Origin: Kryptolebias marmoratus
Lineage: Eukaryota > Chordata > Actinopteri > Cyprinodontiformes > Rivulidae
DNA length: 64,000 bases
Direction of reading: 5' to 3'
NCBI RefSeq assembly: GCF_001649575.2
Contig: NC_051449.1
Location: forward strand, 21,071,851 to 21,135,850
Below, one piece after another: positions 1 to 11,398 of the stretch. Position numbers and translations under genes: made by a program. A model generated the notes under the pieces. That model saw only the letters and a list, made by a program, of their open reading frames with translations. It had not been told where the DNA came from and ran no database searches. Numbering within the stretch: the stretch's first letter is position 1; each line of letters starts with the position of its first letter.

Positions 1-81
1 CCACCGTATCCCAGATGTAGTGTCAACACGACATGGTAAGCGGGAGTGGGCCGTAAGGTTGAAGAATGGTGGCGAGGTTGC

Positions 82-179
82 TTAGTATCCAGACTTCCTC
101 AGGTAATCGGCCATTGAATGTGCTTTCTTGTTAAGAGTTCCACCATGGACCGCCTCCTTTCCCATGACTAAAACCAATA
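82..179 (-). CDS. pfn2: pfn2 alternative terminal exon 3b (PFN2b-like C-terminus)
   Basis: This is a second, intact copy of the last exon with exactly the same coding length (98 nt) and the same splice phase. It encodes [20 protein letters not shown] and a tail ending YLRKSGY before TAA. By eye 24 of 32 residues match exon 3a. The HGGTLNKKA stretch resembles mammalian PFN2b, which also differs from PFN2a only in its last exon. Its acceptor CTCCAG sits 269 nt beyond the exon 3a stop codon. Whether it is expressed cannot be seen here, but open frame, conserved motifs and splice site argue for a working mutually exclusive exon. Confidence 0.85.
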
Positions 180-3100
180 CTGGAGCACACAAGGGGGAGG
201 GGGGGGATAAAATAAAAAAAGAAAATGAACAAAATTGAAGAGCCTTCCCCCAGCCCCGAGCAGGATGAAGGGAGCAGGGGAAAAAAAAACAAAAAAAACA
301 CAAGGTGACACAGCATCTTACTCTTCATTGCTATTAAAAGTTTCCAAGACATTTGACTGCTTGTAGGAGAAATCTTAACAGCAATACGGTTTATTTTTTT
401 TTCCTCTTCTTTTTGTCCCTCAATTTTATCTGCGTGAGCTTGAAAACATTAAAAGCCTGAATCTCTCAAGTATTTTGCCATTGCGTAAGCCCTCTTATTC
501 AAGCCGCCTCCATGGACCCCTTCTTTGCCCATTACAAGAACCAAAACTGGAAGAGAAAAGATGGAAAGGAAAAAAAAAAGAAAAAAAAAAAAAGGAGGAT
601 AGTTAAGAAGTAGTAAGATAAAAAAGGAAAGACATTTCAAGCAAGAAAAGATAACTAAAATGTACTTAAAGCTATTTATAAAATCTGACCAGTTTCTGCA
701 ACAGGATAGTTTAATTAAACGTAATTAAACATTTCACGTGACTCTGCTTTTTTGGATTTAAGACTTCTTAATAAGCCTCAAGATGGTAGAGTCTTTACCA
801 GAAAACAGCTGAAACTAAAACTGGTGAGCCAGAGAATTAGGTGAGGTTTTTTTAAATAAGATGGCAGCCCAGCTCAGTCTGTCAAATCACATTAAAACTA
901 AAAAACACGAAGCAGCGTACATTTATAGTGTTGTGCCGACTGTAACACCTCAGTGGGTGGCTGTAGGTTAAACTTTAACGTGTGTAATAGACTCAGGGAA
1001 AAAAGGAAAAAGAAATGTTGGAAGGTTAAGGGATAGTTTGTTTGTTTTTTTTTCAGTGTGAGGTTCCTTACAGAACAATGAAGAGGTACCTAAAATTTAC
1101 CACTCTGGACCAGTTTGAAAAAAAAAAGAAAAAAAAAAAAAAAAAGCTTTTTCCTGCCACTGTGAAGCAATATGCTGTGTCAGTTATCAACATCTTACCT
1201 GTTGTAGATAGCTCAACAGTCTTGTTGGATTAAGATTGTCTAACAGATATTAAAGTGCACTGCTACAGTCTTTAAAAACAACTCCAGGCTCAGATTTAAT
1301 AATGGTTCGAGCAAATGTCCTTTTAAAACTTTCACAATGCTGCCAAGTTTACGCTACATGGTTGGTGTGGTTATACGGGAGGCACGAACAGCAGGACACT
1401 TCCAGTGCAGTCTGAGGACTTCCAGCAGGAATATCAACACTTCTGCTGGAAGAACCCTGCGATGCAAAAAAACTGGACACGTGTAAGCGTGAAGAAAATA
1501 GCTTTTTGCATAAACGGCTACAAAATTCTGAAAGTGGAGTCGTTTTTAAAGATGGCAGCAATTAGCTGATCAGAATTAAAACCCCCATTTGTCCACACTG
1601 ATGTTGTTCGAAGAGCCATCTACAAGAAGGCAAGATCAACCTAAACTTCTCCACAGAACTCGACGTCAAAATAGCCAGAATATCCCTTTAAGCAAGAATG
1701 GGACTTAGTCTCCCCACCCTTAATATTTTTACATAATGTCAATTTGTTTCAAGTATTAAAAAGGGTTCGGGCTTCAGTTCTGGAAACTATATATGGAGTT
1801 TCACATTAAAGCTAAAAAGGAGAATATTATCTAGAATTTCCCTGAAAGCCTTACAGGATGTGAGGTTTACTGTTGCCAGGTGAGTCAACTATGGCTTAGT
1901 TGTGTAATTAGTACCACTGTTCCCTGCAGAAATTCAGTAATGCCTCTTAAAACCTAAATATCAATAAGTGACAACACTGCTAAGATCCTATTCAAGGTCC
2001 CTCCTAACGCCTGAACCTACGGACACAACGGACATGGACCTCATTTACCTTTTCCAGCTCTTCCTACAGAAATGTTGTACGTAGGCTCTCCTCCCTGGCT
2101 CTTCGTCCTGATGTCCATCGTCCAGTCCCCGTCATCCTGGAGGCTGTCTCTGAGGACCGAACACTTCTTTGAGCCCAGAGTGAGACCGTTGGTGTAGAAA
2201 GTCTCCCGGTCCTTGCCGACTAGGACGTCAATTTCCTGAACCTGAAGGGAAAAACAACAACAAACAAAAACAACGCAGGTTCTGAGTTTAGGAAAGGCGA
2301 GAAGCTTTACATTCATGTCAACATTTTCAGTTTTTCTATGCTTGGGTTAAGAAGTCAGCCAGATGGAAATGGACTTCACAGCCATGACAAATAGGTTAAT
2401 GCAATTTTCTGGGCTTTAGCTTTACTGACATTTTAAAACTAAATTTCTTGGAGATAACACTGGCTCACACAGCAACACCCTTTCCTGCCAGTATTGACCA
2501 ATTCATTCATTTATTAACTGTGTGACGTCACTTATAATTGAGATGAGCTTTATAAACAACATTTTAACATTTTAGCTGCTTCTGTGTGGTTTAAGAGGAA
2601 CAAATAGTAAGTTTACCCATGTTAATTTGTTTTAATGTCGGCCATTTGCTGCTTTCATAGTACATGAAAGCAGCAAACTACTTAATAGAAGTACAGTTCT
2701 TACCCCTGACGCAGTATTATATGAAACTAAAGTAACATTTACCTTTTTAAGTGGGAACAAAAGGAAAAGCCTAGTGAAACCCACAGATGAAAAGGCGCAG
2801 TAGTCGGTTTCTAAATGAAAGTCAGTCCCCATTTCTGTTCAAATTAACATGCTAGCAGTTGGCTGCCATTGTTCCAGCAGGTCCTCAGGGTCTGAGCTCG
2901 AAGGCTAGCCGAGGCAGTGCTGTCTGCCTACAGGTAGCCGGTGAAGTAGCAGCTTAACTTCAGCTAATTGAAGCCGCCGTGCACACAAAAGCATGCGCGG
3001 CGTCTGCCAGACACCGTCTACTTGCTGGCTTCAAACGGGCTCACGGCTGGAGCAGTCTTTAACAAAATAAAATAAACACCATTTATCGCTCACTAAAAGG

Positions 3101-3510
3101 CAAAAAAAAAAGAAAAAAGATTGGAGGTCCAGCAGTAAGACGGCGACTGAAGACCTGCCACACGAGGTTTAATCCCGCAAGGTGTCCCTGGCAGGCGGCA
3201 GCCGCCGCAGGCCACCTTCTGATAAGCTAGTTAGCCCGCTAGCCTAGCTCGGCACCGTTAGCTCTGCAGTCATTCAGAGCCGGGGAAGTAACGGTTTTCT
3301 GCCCTTCGTCCGCCGGACACCCACAACACCTTCAACAGAGACGACACGGTCTAACAAGACTCACTACACTTTTCTCCTTACCGTAATGCTGTTGAAAATG
3401 CCACCGGCATGCGCTGCCCAAACATATTTGGCGTCAGTATACCCAACAATGGCGCTATCCTGACAGCTGCCATCGGCCATCAGGTTTTCCACGTAGCTTT
3501 GCCAAGACAT
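82..3510 (-). CDS. pfn2: Profilin-2, complete coding region with alternative last exons
   Basis: Profilin binds monomeric actin, poly-proline ligands and phosphoinositides, and controls actin assembly in the cytoplasm. Coding exons on the minus strand: exon 1 3382-3510, exon 2 2049-2241, then either exon 3a 449-546 or exon 3b 82-179. Phases agree (exon 1 ends in phase 0, exon 2 in phase 1) and all donors and acceptors are GT/AG. Either splice form gives 139 residues, against 140 in human PFN2. The start [14 protein letters not shown], the WAAHAGGIF stretch (about residues 31-39) and the exon 2 stretch [10 protein letters not shown] identify the family; [11 protein letters not shown] and MGKE.VHGG favour PFN2 over PFN1. 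The start is the only ATG that opens the profilin N-terminus. The gene is head to head with tsc22d2, 6.2 kb apart. The 3' UTR of exon 3b runs off the window edge. Confidence 0.95.
390..395 (-). promoter_or_regulatory. Candidate polyadenylation signal for pfn2 exon 3a
   Basis: AATAAA on the minus strand, 54 nt beyond the exon 3a stop and before the exon 3b acceptor. It would end the isoform a transcript. The surrounding A-rich run makes chance occurrence possible. Confidence 0.4.
449..546 (-). CDS. pfn2: pfn2 terminal exon 3a (PFN2a-type C-terminus)
   Basis: This exon encodes the last 32 residues of isoform a, [20 protein letters not shown] followed by a tail ending YLRDSGF and TAA. The first V is completed by the last G of exon 2. 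The acceptor is a TTCTCTTCCAG type. The tail YLRDSGF equals that of mammalian PFN2a, so this is the ancestral isoform a exon. It lies closer to exon 2 than exon 3b does, so it is the proximal terminal exon and needs its own polyadenylation site. Confidence 0.93.
1147..1690. repeat. Foldback repeat family, degraded copy in pfn2 intron 2
   Basis: The left arm has CATCTTACCTGTTGTAGATA near 1190 and the right arm has the inverse pattern near 1600-1650 (GTTGTTCGAAGAGCCATCTA), ending in AATATCCCTTT near 1690. These match the arms of the better copies at 13986, 23813 and 33040. The middle is too diverged to align by eye. Confidence 0.5.
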
Positions 3511-3960
3511 ACTCAAGAAATTGAAGCTATATATTTATATATTTTTTCTTTTAAAAAAGGGAACACACACTAAAGCTTTGAAGGTTTGACTACCCCAAAA
3601 AAGAGAGAGTCGGAATGGAGAGGGGGGAGAAAAAATGTCTGCAGAAGAATTTAGAGTCTCCAATCTAAGCCACACTCCGACGTTGACCAACGCGAAGGCT
3701 GGGGCAGCGAAGAAAGCCAGGGCAGTGAGGCGGCGGAGGCGGCGGAGGCGGCGGCAGGGTGTAGTCCGCGTCAGATCCCTCCGCACAATGAGCCGCCGCG
3801 CGCTTTTATGGCGGCGGCACGCGGCGGCACGCGGCGGGATCGGGAGGGATCGATCAGGTCCGGAGAGAGGACGGAGAGGACGGAGCCGCGCGCCTTTTTA
3901 CCCCTTTATTTCTCAGAATAGGGTTGTTTTTTTAAATATATAGATATAGTGCGGCAGCTG
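3511..3960 (-). promoter_or_regulatory. pfn2 5' UTR and promoter region, CpG-rich
   Basis: GC- and CpG-rich sequence immediately upstream of the pfn2 start, including a run of CGG-type triplets and GCGCG stretches at 3790-3900. An AT block TATATAAATATA lies only about 20-35 nt before the ATG, so it is more likely 5' UTR than a working TATA box. The transcription start cannot be fixed from sequence alone. Confidence 0.55.
3729..3757. repeat. GGCGGCGGA triplet repeat in the pfn2 5' region
   Basis: Three tandem units of roughly nine bases, GGCGGCGGA, followed by GGCGGC. The GC-rich triplet pattern is typical of 5' UTR/CpG-island sequence and explains the basic-residue reading frames here, which are not genes. 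Confidence 0.7.
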
Positions 3961-4554
3961 GTGCTGAGTCTGCTAAGCGCTCAGGGTTCAAGACATTTTT
4001 TCCATGTGGTGTTTCTGAAATGTTTAACTTATTGTTTATTAAAATGTTAGCTGATTAGAAGGTGCTCAATGATGGCTACTGTCAAATCCTCTGTTAAAGT
4101 TTTAATGTTTGTGCTGCAACTCTTTTAACTTTGGCTATGCTTCTTTTGGCCAGGACTCCCTCGAAAAGGAGGTTCTTAATCTCAGTGGGACTTTCCTGGT
4201 AAAATAAAATAAAAAAATAAACTAAATTTCTGCTGGGGCAGGGGCCCCCCAACCACTGAGCCGAGGGCCCGTACCAGTCCATGGATCATTTAGTACCAGG
4301 ACACAGAGAAATATTAGAACCATTCCTTTAAAATGAATCTGTGTATAAATTTTCATATACTTTGGTCTGCAGAGTTTTCTTTTAAAAAAAAAAGACCACT
4401 TCCATTTCAGTATAAAAAAAAGAAGACAACCACTTTTCTTTTCAAGACCAAATTCAGTTTTATTCATAAAACACATTAAAGGCTGAAGCAAGTCAGAGAG
4501 CAAGACCGAAGGATCTTCAAATCAAGTCTTTGGAGCACAGGCATAAAACTGACA

Positions 4555-5500
4555 ATAATTAGCTGTAATTTAGTCCCGTTCCTCCTGACAGAACTGGTGG
4601 AACTGAGTCAGGTTTGTTGTCTTTTCAGCTCTGAGCACAAACTCTCTATGGGACTGAGATCAGGACTTTGTGATGGTCGCTCTGAAACACTGACTTTGTT
4701 GTCCTGAAGCCTGTTTGTAACTAATTCAACAGTCTGCTGAGGGACATTGTCCATTTGAAGACATGTTTGTGTCCAAGCTTTAACTTCCTGTCTGTCTTGA
4801 GATGTTGCTTCATTATTTCCACATAATGTTCTTTCCTCATGATGCTATTTTATGAAGTGCACCAGTCCCTCCTGCAGTAAAACACCCCACACCATGATGC
4901 TGCCACCCCCGTACTTCACAGTTAGGATGGTGTCCTCAGGCTTACAAACTTCCTCTTTTTTCCTCCAAATGTAATGATGGTTAATAAGGTCAAACAGATC
5001 AGTTTTAGTTCCATCAGACCACAGGACATGTCTCCACAGATTAAGGTCTTTGTCCCTGTGTGCGTTTACAAACTGTAATCTGACTTTTTGATGTTACTTT
5101 TGGAGTCATGAGTTTCCTTTCAGCTCATGTTGGTTCAGGACTGGTTTCTCTGTGGATAATGACTCTCTGAGCAGCTTCAGCAGCAGCTTCACAAGCTCTT
5201 TACCTTCTGATGGCAGGACATTCCCATGGTGCTTCTACTTGTGGATCATTGTTTGAACAGATGAAGCTTCAGGCATCTGGAAGTTCTACCCAAAGATCAA
5301 CCAGAGTTGTCCACAATTCTCTTCCTGATATCTGGGCTGATTTCTGTAGATTTTCTCATGATGCCACACAAAGAAGCAGGAGGTTTGAGGTGTGCTTTAA
5401 ATACATCCACAGGTGTGGCTGTAATTAACTTGTCAACCAACCAATCAGAAGCTCACCTGGGCTTTCCAAATTGTTTCAAGGCAATCTGATTTAATGACAG
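4555..5500 (-). mobile_element. Decayed Tc1-like transposon
   Basis: Read on the minus strand this has the usual Tc1 transposase landmarks in order: a GTCTGATG (WSDET-like) segment near 5020, the GGTGGCAGCATCATG block (encoding GGGSIM) near 4900, and a CCTGATCTCAGTCCCAT block (the SPDLSPIE-type catalytic glutamate region) near 4655. No reading frame spans these parts, so the transposase is dead. Confidence 0.8.
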
Positions 5501-5589
5501 ACAGGGAAAAAAATGGTTCTGTGTGTTTCATACAATAAATGGAAACATCTGGTTTCAACTAATCACCAAACTTTGACCACAACTATTGA

Positions 5590-5960
5590 AATCAACTCTG
5601 TTAGTAAAATATCACATAAACCTCAGGGTGGATTTGAATGAAACTTTCAGAAAGTAATCATTGGTTGTACATCTACAACTGATTAACTTTTGGAGTCAAC
5701 CCAATTAAAGATGGCCACCACAGCCAACACAAAAATGGCTCCAACTCAGTCAGATTTACAGTTATTGAACTAAAATGTGATGTGGTAGTAGCTGAAAAAC
5801 ATTTACTAATTTCTACCATATTTGCTTCAGTGTCTTCTAAGAGAAAGAATTGGGATTTTGTCCCATGAAGTGCTCACACCTCCAGTCGAACCTTCTGACC
5901 TCTTTAAACACTCAGTGAGGACTTGAGGAGGATGACAGAATGAAATATTGAGAAATGGAG
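5590..5960. repeat. Interspersed repeat, shared with 17490-17730
   Basis: The segment containing AGTAATCATTGGTTGTACAT, then CAAGATGG-like and AATGGCT blocks, is closely matched around 17530-17730. It has no coding potential. The class is unknown to me; it looks like a non-autonomous element. Confidence 0.55.
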
Positions 5961-6534
5961 TCATATGTTTAAGCTGTTTTTCATTTCTTTGTTCTAATGG
6001 ATTTTTTTTTTACTATCCTATAAATAATAAATGAATACTAGTTTTTCTTCAGAACATGATTATCTTTCCTCTCCACACGGATCTACTGTTTGTTTATTTT
6101 TAAAATTCATGTATTTTGTAAAATTGTCCCATATTGTATGAGGTACAATGAGTGATGCTTTTTTTAATTTTAGAAAGATAGTTTAGAAAAAATATAAATG
6201 CCAAGTGTGATGCGGAAAAGTTCAGTCAACTAAATAAAAAAGAACCAAAGACGGTAAATAAATAAAAAAATTATAATAATTACTTCCCTGTAACAATGCC
6301 TAAGTTACTCTTTGGCCACTAGAGGGAGTTTTATCCACAGTTTGTGATCATTTATAAACGATAAGTCAAAGAAGAGGTATAAAAAGCAAAAAACTAGTAA
6401 AATAGTCATTTAATCTTATTAAGAATATTTTGTAAAAACTTTTTTAAACAATGGATAGCTGAAACGAGAATTTCCCTGCATTACTGTCATTTGTAAAGTG
6501 CATATTTTTCAAGTTTCAGGGAAAATCACTCGCA

Positions 6535-7445
6535 CACAGGTGTACATCGACCCATCGTAGGCACGAACGTCATGAACTTTTGGGCTTTTAATGATTTATT
6601 TTGAACCGTTCTTTTTCCAGGGCAGAATGATTTTACAACACACCACTTCAATGACTTTTAAAAACGAGGTTTGAGCACACACAGTTGAATTTAGTTTGTT
6701 TTTTTCTCAAATGAACACAGGGTCAAGTTACACATACAGGCTCAAACATATCCATACAACCCCAGTAATATCTGGTTAAATCTTTAGCAGGTTGGAGCTG
6801 GATTACAGGCTTTCAATATCCATCAACGAGCTTCTGCTCTCATTCTGGCTGATATCTGAGCACTCTTCCAGGCAAATTTCATTTAAATTGGTTGGTTTCC
6901 TGGCACGGACCTGACTTTTAAGCAAAGTTCACAAATTTTCAGAAGGGTTGATGTCAGGGCTTTGGGAAAGGTTCTGCCAGAAGCTTAATGTTAGCCTGAT
7001 TTATCCAATCAGAACTCAGTTCTGATGTGTGGAACACGGCTCTCCTGCTGGAACGCCCAACTGTGTCCAGATTTCAACAGTGTTCTTAGATTGAAAAGCC
7101 TCAGTTTGACTTCTCTGCATGTATTTCTTGTTACTGTGGCCAACTAGCTCAATCTTTGTCTCGTTTGACCTTGAAACTTGGTTGGCACCCTCTCAGTCCC
7201 CGTTGACGTAAAGCTGGCTTCACTGTGGACAGAGACACTGGTGTTCCAGCAGCTCCCAGTTCATGGCAGACGCCAGCCTTGGTGCTTCCAGAACATCCTA
7301 ACCAACGTCTTTCATCTAGGGGAGACAGATGAGTGTTGGTTAATCCAATAAGTGCAGTCAAACAAATCCTTTTTATGCTGGCAAAGAGAAATTCCAGCTG
7401 CAGTCAATCACGGTCACTGATGAAACGCTATAAAGTCTCGGCTCT
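6535..7445 (-). mobile_element. Decayed Tc1-like transposon, second family
   Basis: The minus-strand frame at 7149-7361 contains VCHELGAAGTPVSLSTVKPA followed by LRQRGLRG, a helix-turn-helix block of a Tc1-like transposase. The same block occurs on the plus strand near 60150-60240. The outer end near 6560-6620 (GGCTTTTAATGATTTATTT) matches 59565-59585. The catalytic part is broken by stops and shifts. Confidence 0.7.
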
Positions 7446-7461
7446 GTCAAGTTAAAAGACG

Positions 7462-7662
7462 TACAGCAGTGTCCTCGAAGGCCACTGTCCTGCACGTTTT
7501 AGATGCTTCCCTGCTCTAACCCGCCTCATTTAGTAGAATGATCTTTTTTTGGCAGGTTCTGCACAAGCTTGTTAATCATCCATTGATTCAAATCAGGTGT
7601 TTTGGAGCAGAGGGACATTAAAACATGCAGGACAGTGGCCCTGAGGACCAGGACTGAACACA
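7462..7662. mobile_element. Short inverted-repeat element (MITE-like)
   Basis: The ends are inverted copies: GGCCACTGTCCTGCACGTTT at about 7480 and its near reverse complement AACATGCAGGACAGTGGCC at about 7622-7640. There is no coding capacity. A related copy is at 34027-34240. The family is common in fish genomes; I do not assign a superfamily. Confidence 0.75.
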
Positions 7663-7699
7663 CTGTTCTACAACCTACAGCACACCACTTTTTTAATAT

Positions 7700-9190
7700 A
7701 ATTTAGGTGAGTGTATGTTTATATTTGAACTCGTATGTATAATCTTGACCCTCAGTGGGCCCCAAATTAATCTGACATCCATGATGAGTGGATGGAAGCT
7801 GGCGAACATGAAGGCTAAAGAACCAACAAGTGTAACGGCTTGGCCTGATAACAACAATAAGATGTTTTTGTTGCCAACAGCTTTGATTGTCGTTCTTGAA
7901 TCTCTCTCAGACCCTCACTAGATTGTCAAGTCAGCTTCCCTCTTGGGATCCACACTCAGATTTGTGCGGGAATAAATCTACAACAATCTCATTGGTTTGT
8001 TACACCGACTCACAGAAGCTGAACACAGATTTTTCAGACAACCCACAGGAAACTCTAAGAATCCTGTTTTATGAGGCTACTGCAGTGTTTCCCCATATCA
8101 CTAAAACTGCAGCATAAAAAAATGCCAACAGATGGTGAGGGTCTGGAGGACTGATGCCTTCAGGTGCACTCTGGTACAGTTTGATTGCGATTCAGTCAAC
8201 TAAAGTTTCATAACCAAAGAACACAGGACGGCCAAATTACATCTCTGCATTTTGATGGCTCACACTTTACATTTGATGAACAAAAAAGAAAAACACATGC
8301 ACACAACAAATCAAATGACAAGGGTAAATCTCAGCAACTGAAATTATTCACACAGTATATACTTCATTCACTGACACTGTTGTTGAGTATTTAGCTTGCA
8401 TGTAAGTGAAATTGATCATCATTTTCAATTAGGCTATATCTACTGATTATTTTCCTAATTAGTCATTTATTCATCTGAATTCTGTTCAGTTTGGTTTGCA
8501 TACTTAGCACGAATTCACAAGTGTTTGCAATTAAAATACAGTGAATTAAATCAAAATAAAACAGAGCAATTCAACATAATGCTATTTATATAACAAGCTT
8601 TTTGTAAATACTGTTAGAATTTTATACAATATAATGTATCCAAAATGAGAGAGAATGGTGTGAATAACACCACAAGACGTTAATATTAATTAAATCAACC
8701 ATCTGACCTTTTCTTTCATGAGTTTTTTTAATGGTTTCATTAAAAAAAAGAAGAAAATGTCACTTTTAAAGGGCCATTCAGTCTTTTTTTGTTGTTGTTG
8801 CTAGACTTGGAAAGTAGCTCGATTGTAAAGCTCAAAGATATAAACAGTTCTGTAAAAAGTAGAAGATTTAAACTCACGGAAAGTTTAACTTCGCGTTGCA
8901 CAAAACAAATGTATGAAAATAAAATGTATTTTGCAATTTCAGTGAGCGATTTCTGCTCCGAACGCTCGAGAGTTCCCGCTGTGTGCAATTTTTTCCGAGG
9001 CTCCCTGAAAGCAACACGACGAGTGATTCACAAACGCGTCGTACGTAAACACACTACGCTCACTACTTACCCAGGATGCAGCGCGGCCGCATACAACATA
9101 GCCATCTTGTCAGGAGTGACTGAGGGAGGGAGCTGTAGGCGCTGTTAAGATTAACATTTTGTTTCAGGCGTGAAAAAAAAGAAATATTAG
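7700..9190. other. AT-rich intergenic DNA between pfn2 and tsc22d2, no gene seen
   Basis: No exon-like sequence, tRNA or clear repeat end was recognised. The longest frames (up to 119 codons near 8789-9148) show no family signature. GC and CpG rise from about 8950 as the tsc22d2 promoter is approached. Confidence 0.5.
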
Positions 9191-9734
9191 CATCTTTTCG
9201 CCCTTGACCGCAGATAACTTCACAGCCAGTGTCGCCGAAGAACGACTCAAAGCCGGAGGAGGAAGTGGATACTCTTTCGGGAAGATGTCTCACATACTTG
9301 TACCGACGTAGGGGGAGTGTGCGGCGGCAGCCACTTGGCTTGTTAGCTAGCTCGGCGAGTGGAGGACTGCGGGGCCTCCTCAGCCTGAAGTAGCTCCCTA
9401 CAGCTGGGCGACACACTTTGCGACAACGGCCGGTCAACAAGTGGGCAGCCGGGGTATCAGCGGGCCGGCTCGGGCCGAGTGAAAGCCGCGGGAGGCGAGG
9501 CGGCGTGTGGCGGTGCTCCGTGAGCTCATGAAACTCAACAGGAGACCGAGAGAGGAAGAGGATGGCGCAGATTCATCTTGACTACAGTTAAGTAGGAAGA
9601 GGAAAATAGATGCGAGTGTGCTCTTTAGAATGATCTGAGCTTCGACAAAGCTTCGACACAGCTCGGCTTTTTTCGTCTTTTTTTGTGTTGTTTTGTTTTG
9701 GATGGAGGATAAACTTAGACACTCGGCGCCCAAC
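9190..9734 (+). promoter_or_regulatory. tsc22d2 CpG-rich promoter and 5' UTR
   Basis: CpG-dense sequence directly upstream of the tsc22d2 start (for example 9290-9540, with many CGG and GCGG words). No TATA box is seen, consistent with a CpG-island promoter. An in-frame ATG at 9702 lies upstream of the chosen start. The transcription start is not determined. Confidence 0.6.
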
Positions 9735-11398
9735 ATGTCGAAGATGCCGGCCAAGAAGAAGAGCTGCTTTCAGATTACGAGCGTCACCCAGGCCCAGGTG
9801 GCGGCCGTGGGGGCCGCGGACGACACGGAGAGTCTGGACGACCCGGACGAGTCGCGGACTGAAGACGTGTCGTCGGAGATATACGACGTGTCGCGCGCCG
9901 AGTACGAGCCGGCGTGTGACAGAAGCTCGTCCGAGGAGGCGCTGAACAACGTCGGGGAGGCGGAGGTGGTCAGCGCACCCCAGGCCGGTCAGTCCGGGGA
10001 GGGGAGGAAAGCTGGGGTGTCTGGTTCCAGTCAAGGCGGTCAGAACCCACCGGGGCCCGGTGGGTCCGTGAACGCATCTGCTGCAGTGACCAGCTCCGCT
10101 CCCACCTCCACAGTGAGCTGCTCCTCACGCTTCAGGGTCATCAAACTGGATCACGGTACTGGAGAACCTTTCCGCAGGGGCCGGTGGACTTGTACAGAGT
10201 TTTACGAGAAAGACTCTGAGGCCTCGCTCGGTGGCAGAACTGTAGATAGCATAAGACACCCCACTGTCACCCAGGACCCTGCCGCGGACCGAGACAGCGG
10301 ACTTGGACCTTCGGGGGGTTCTGTAGTTTCCCCTCTAACACACTCTGGTCCGAGCTTGGGCTCCATGGCAGAGGCGTCTCTCTCTTCCTCTCGTCTACAT
10401 TCGGCAGAGACACTACCGCCGCCGCAGCAGCAGGTCCTGCATCAGAGCTACCCCGCCGCTTCGGCCACGCACACTTCGTTCTCCGGTATCAAGCCCACAG
10501 CAGCACCAGCTCCGCCAACAGTAGGGCTTCCCCAGCCACACCTTGCACAGAACGTGCTTCCCGTCGGTCAGAACGGCCTGTCCCACCCCGATGTCCACCT
10601 ACAGAAGTCCCCCATCATGCCTCCATCGTACGCTCCCCAGCAGCAGGTTCCTCTGGGCCACCTCATGCCCAGCCAGTCATCAGGACTGATGCAGCACCAG
10701 GCTGAGTACTATCAGCAGCAGCAGCCTACAGCAGTGCCAGCAGCGCTGTCCGGTGTCCAGTCCCTCCCAGTGTCCAGCCTCTCTGTGGGGGCGGTTGGAC
10801 AAGGCCCCGCTCCGGTCTTGTCCCCAGCCTCTGGAGCAGCTTCGGTGCCGAGTCAGGTTGGAGATGTTTCCGGAGCACCGGGGGGATCTGTAACTGTTGG
10901 CCAGCCAGCTCTTGTTGCCTTGCAGCTGCAGCAGACTATAGGGTTCGGAGGTCCTGGGGCCTCCATACTGGTTGCTGGTTCAGGTCTGCCCCCGCAGACC
11001 GCCGGTCAGTTTCCCGCCACAGGACAACCGCAGCCCCTCGCTTCTGGCGTGCAAAACGTGCCTGCCATGGCAGTGGGTTCGAGCGTGCCCGCCGCTGTGC
11101 TCAGTGCCTCCAGTGCAGCTATGCCAAATGTGACAACCTCCAGTTTGCCTCCTGGTCAGATGACTCACAGCATAACCCCCATGGCTCTGGGGGTGCAGGG
11201 CCTCCCGGCGACTGGATTTGGACAGGCGGAGGGTGCTGGCTGTGGGAGGAAGTCCGAGGGAATCATCAACGCACAGTCTCCGGTTGTGTCTGGGAGGGAC
11301 ATGATGAAGCCCTTCATGCCTGAGACCCTGAATCTCAACACCCCGACTGTCAACAGCCTGTTTGGAATCCACATACCCGTCGACGGGGAGGAGGACAG
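9735..11398 (+). CDS. tsc22d2: tsc22d2 exon 1, large coding exon
   Basis: This exon supplies 554 of 699 codons and ends in GAGGACAG before the donor GTAACA. The region after about residue 165 is biased to Ser, Pro, Gln, Val and Ala, as in other long TSC22 isoforms, and is probably disordered. Short glutamine tracts (QQQQ near 10720) are present. Antisense and shifted frames of up to 148 codons here are shadows. Confidence 0.94.

Noticed and set aside
9588..10034. 148-codon antisense frame over tsc22d2 exon 1
   Set aside because: A shadow of the GC-rich coding exon; Arg/His/Leu-rich composition is typical of antisense reading.
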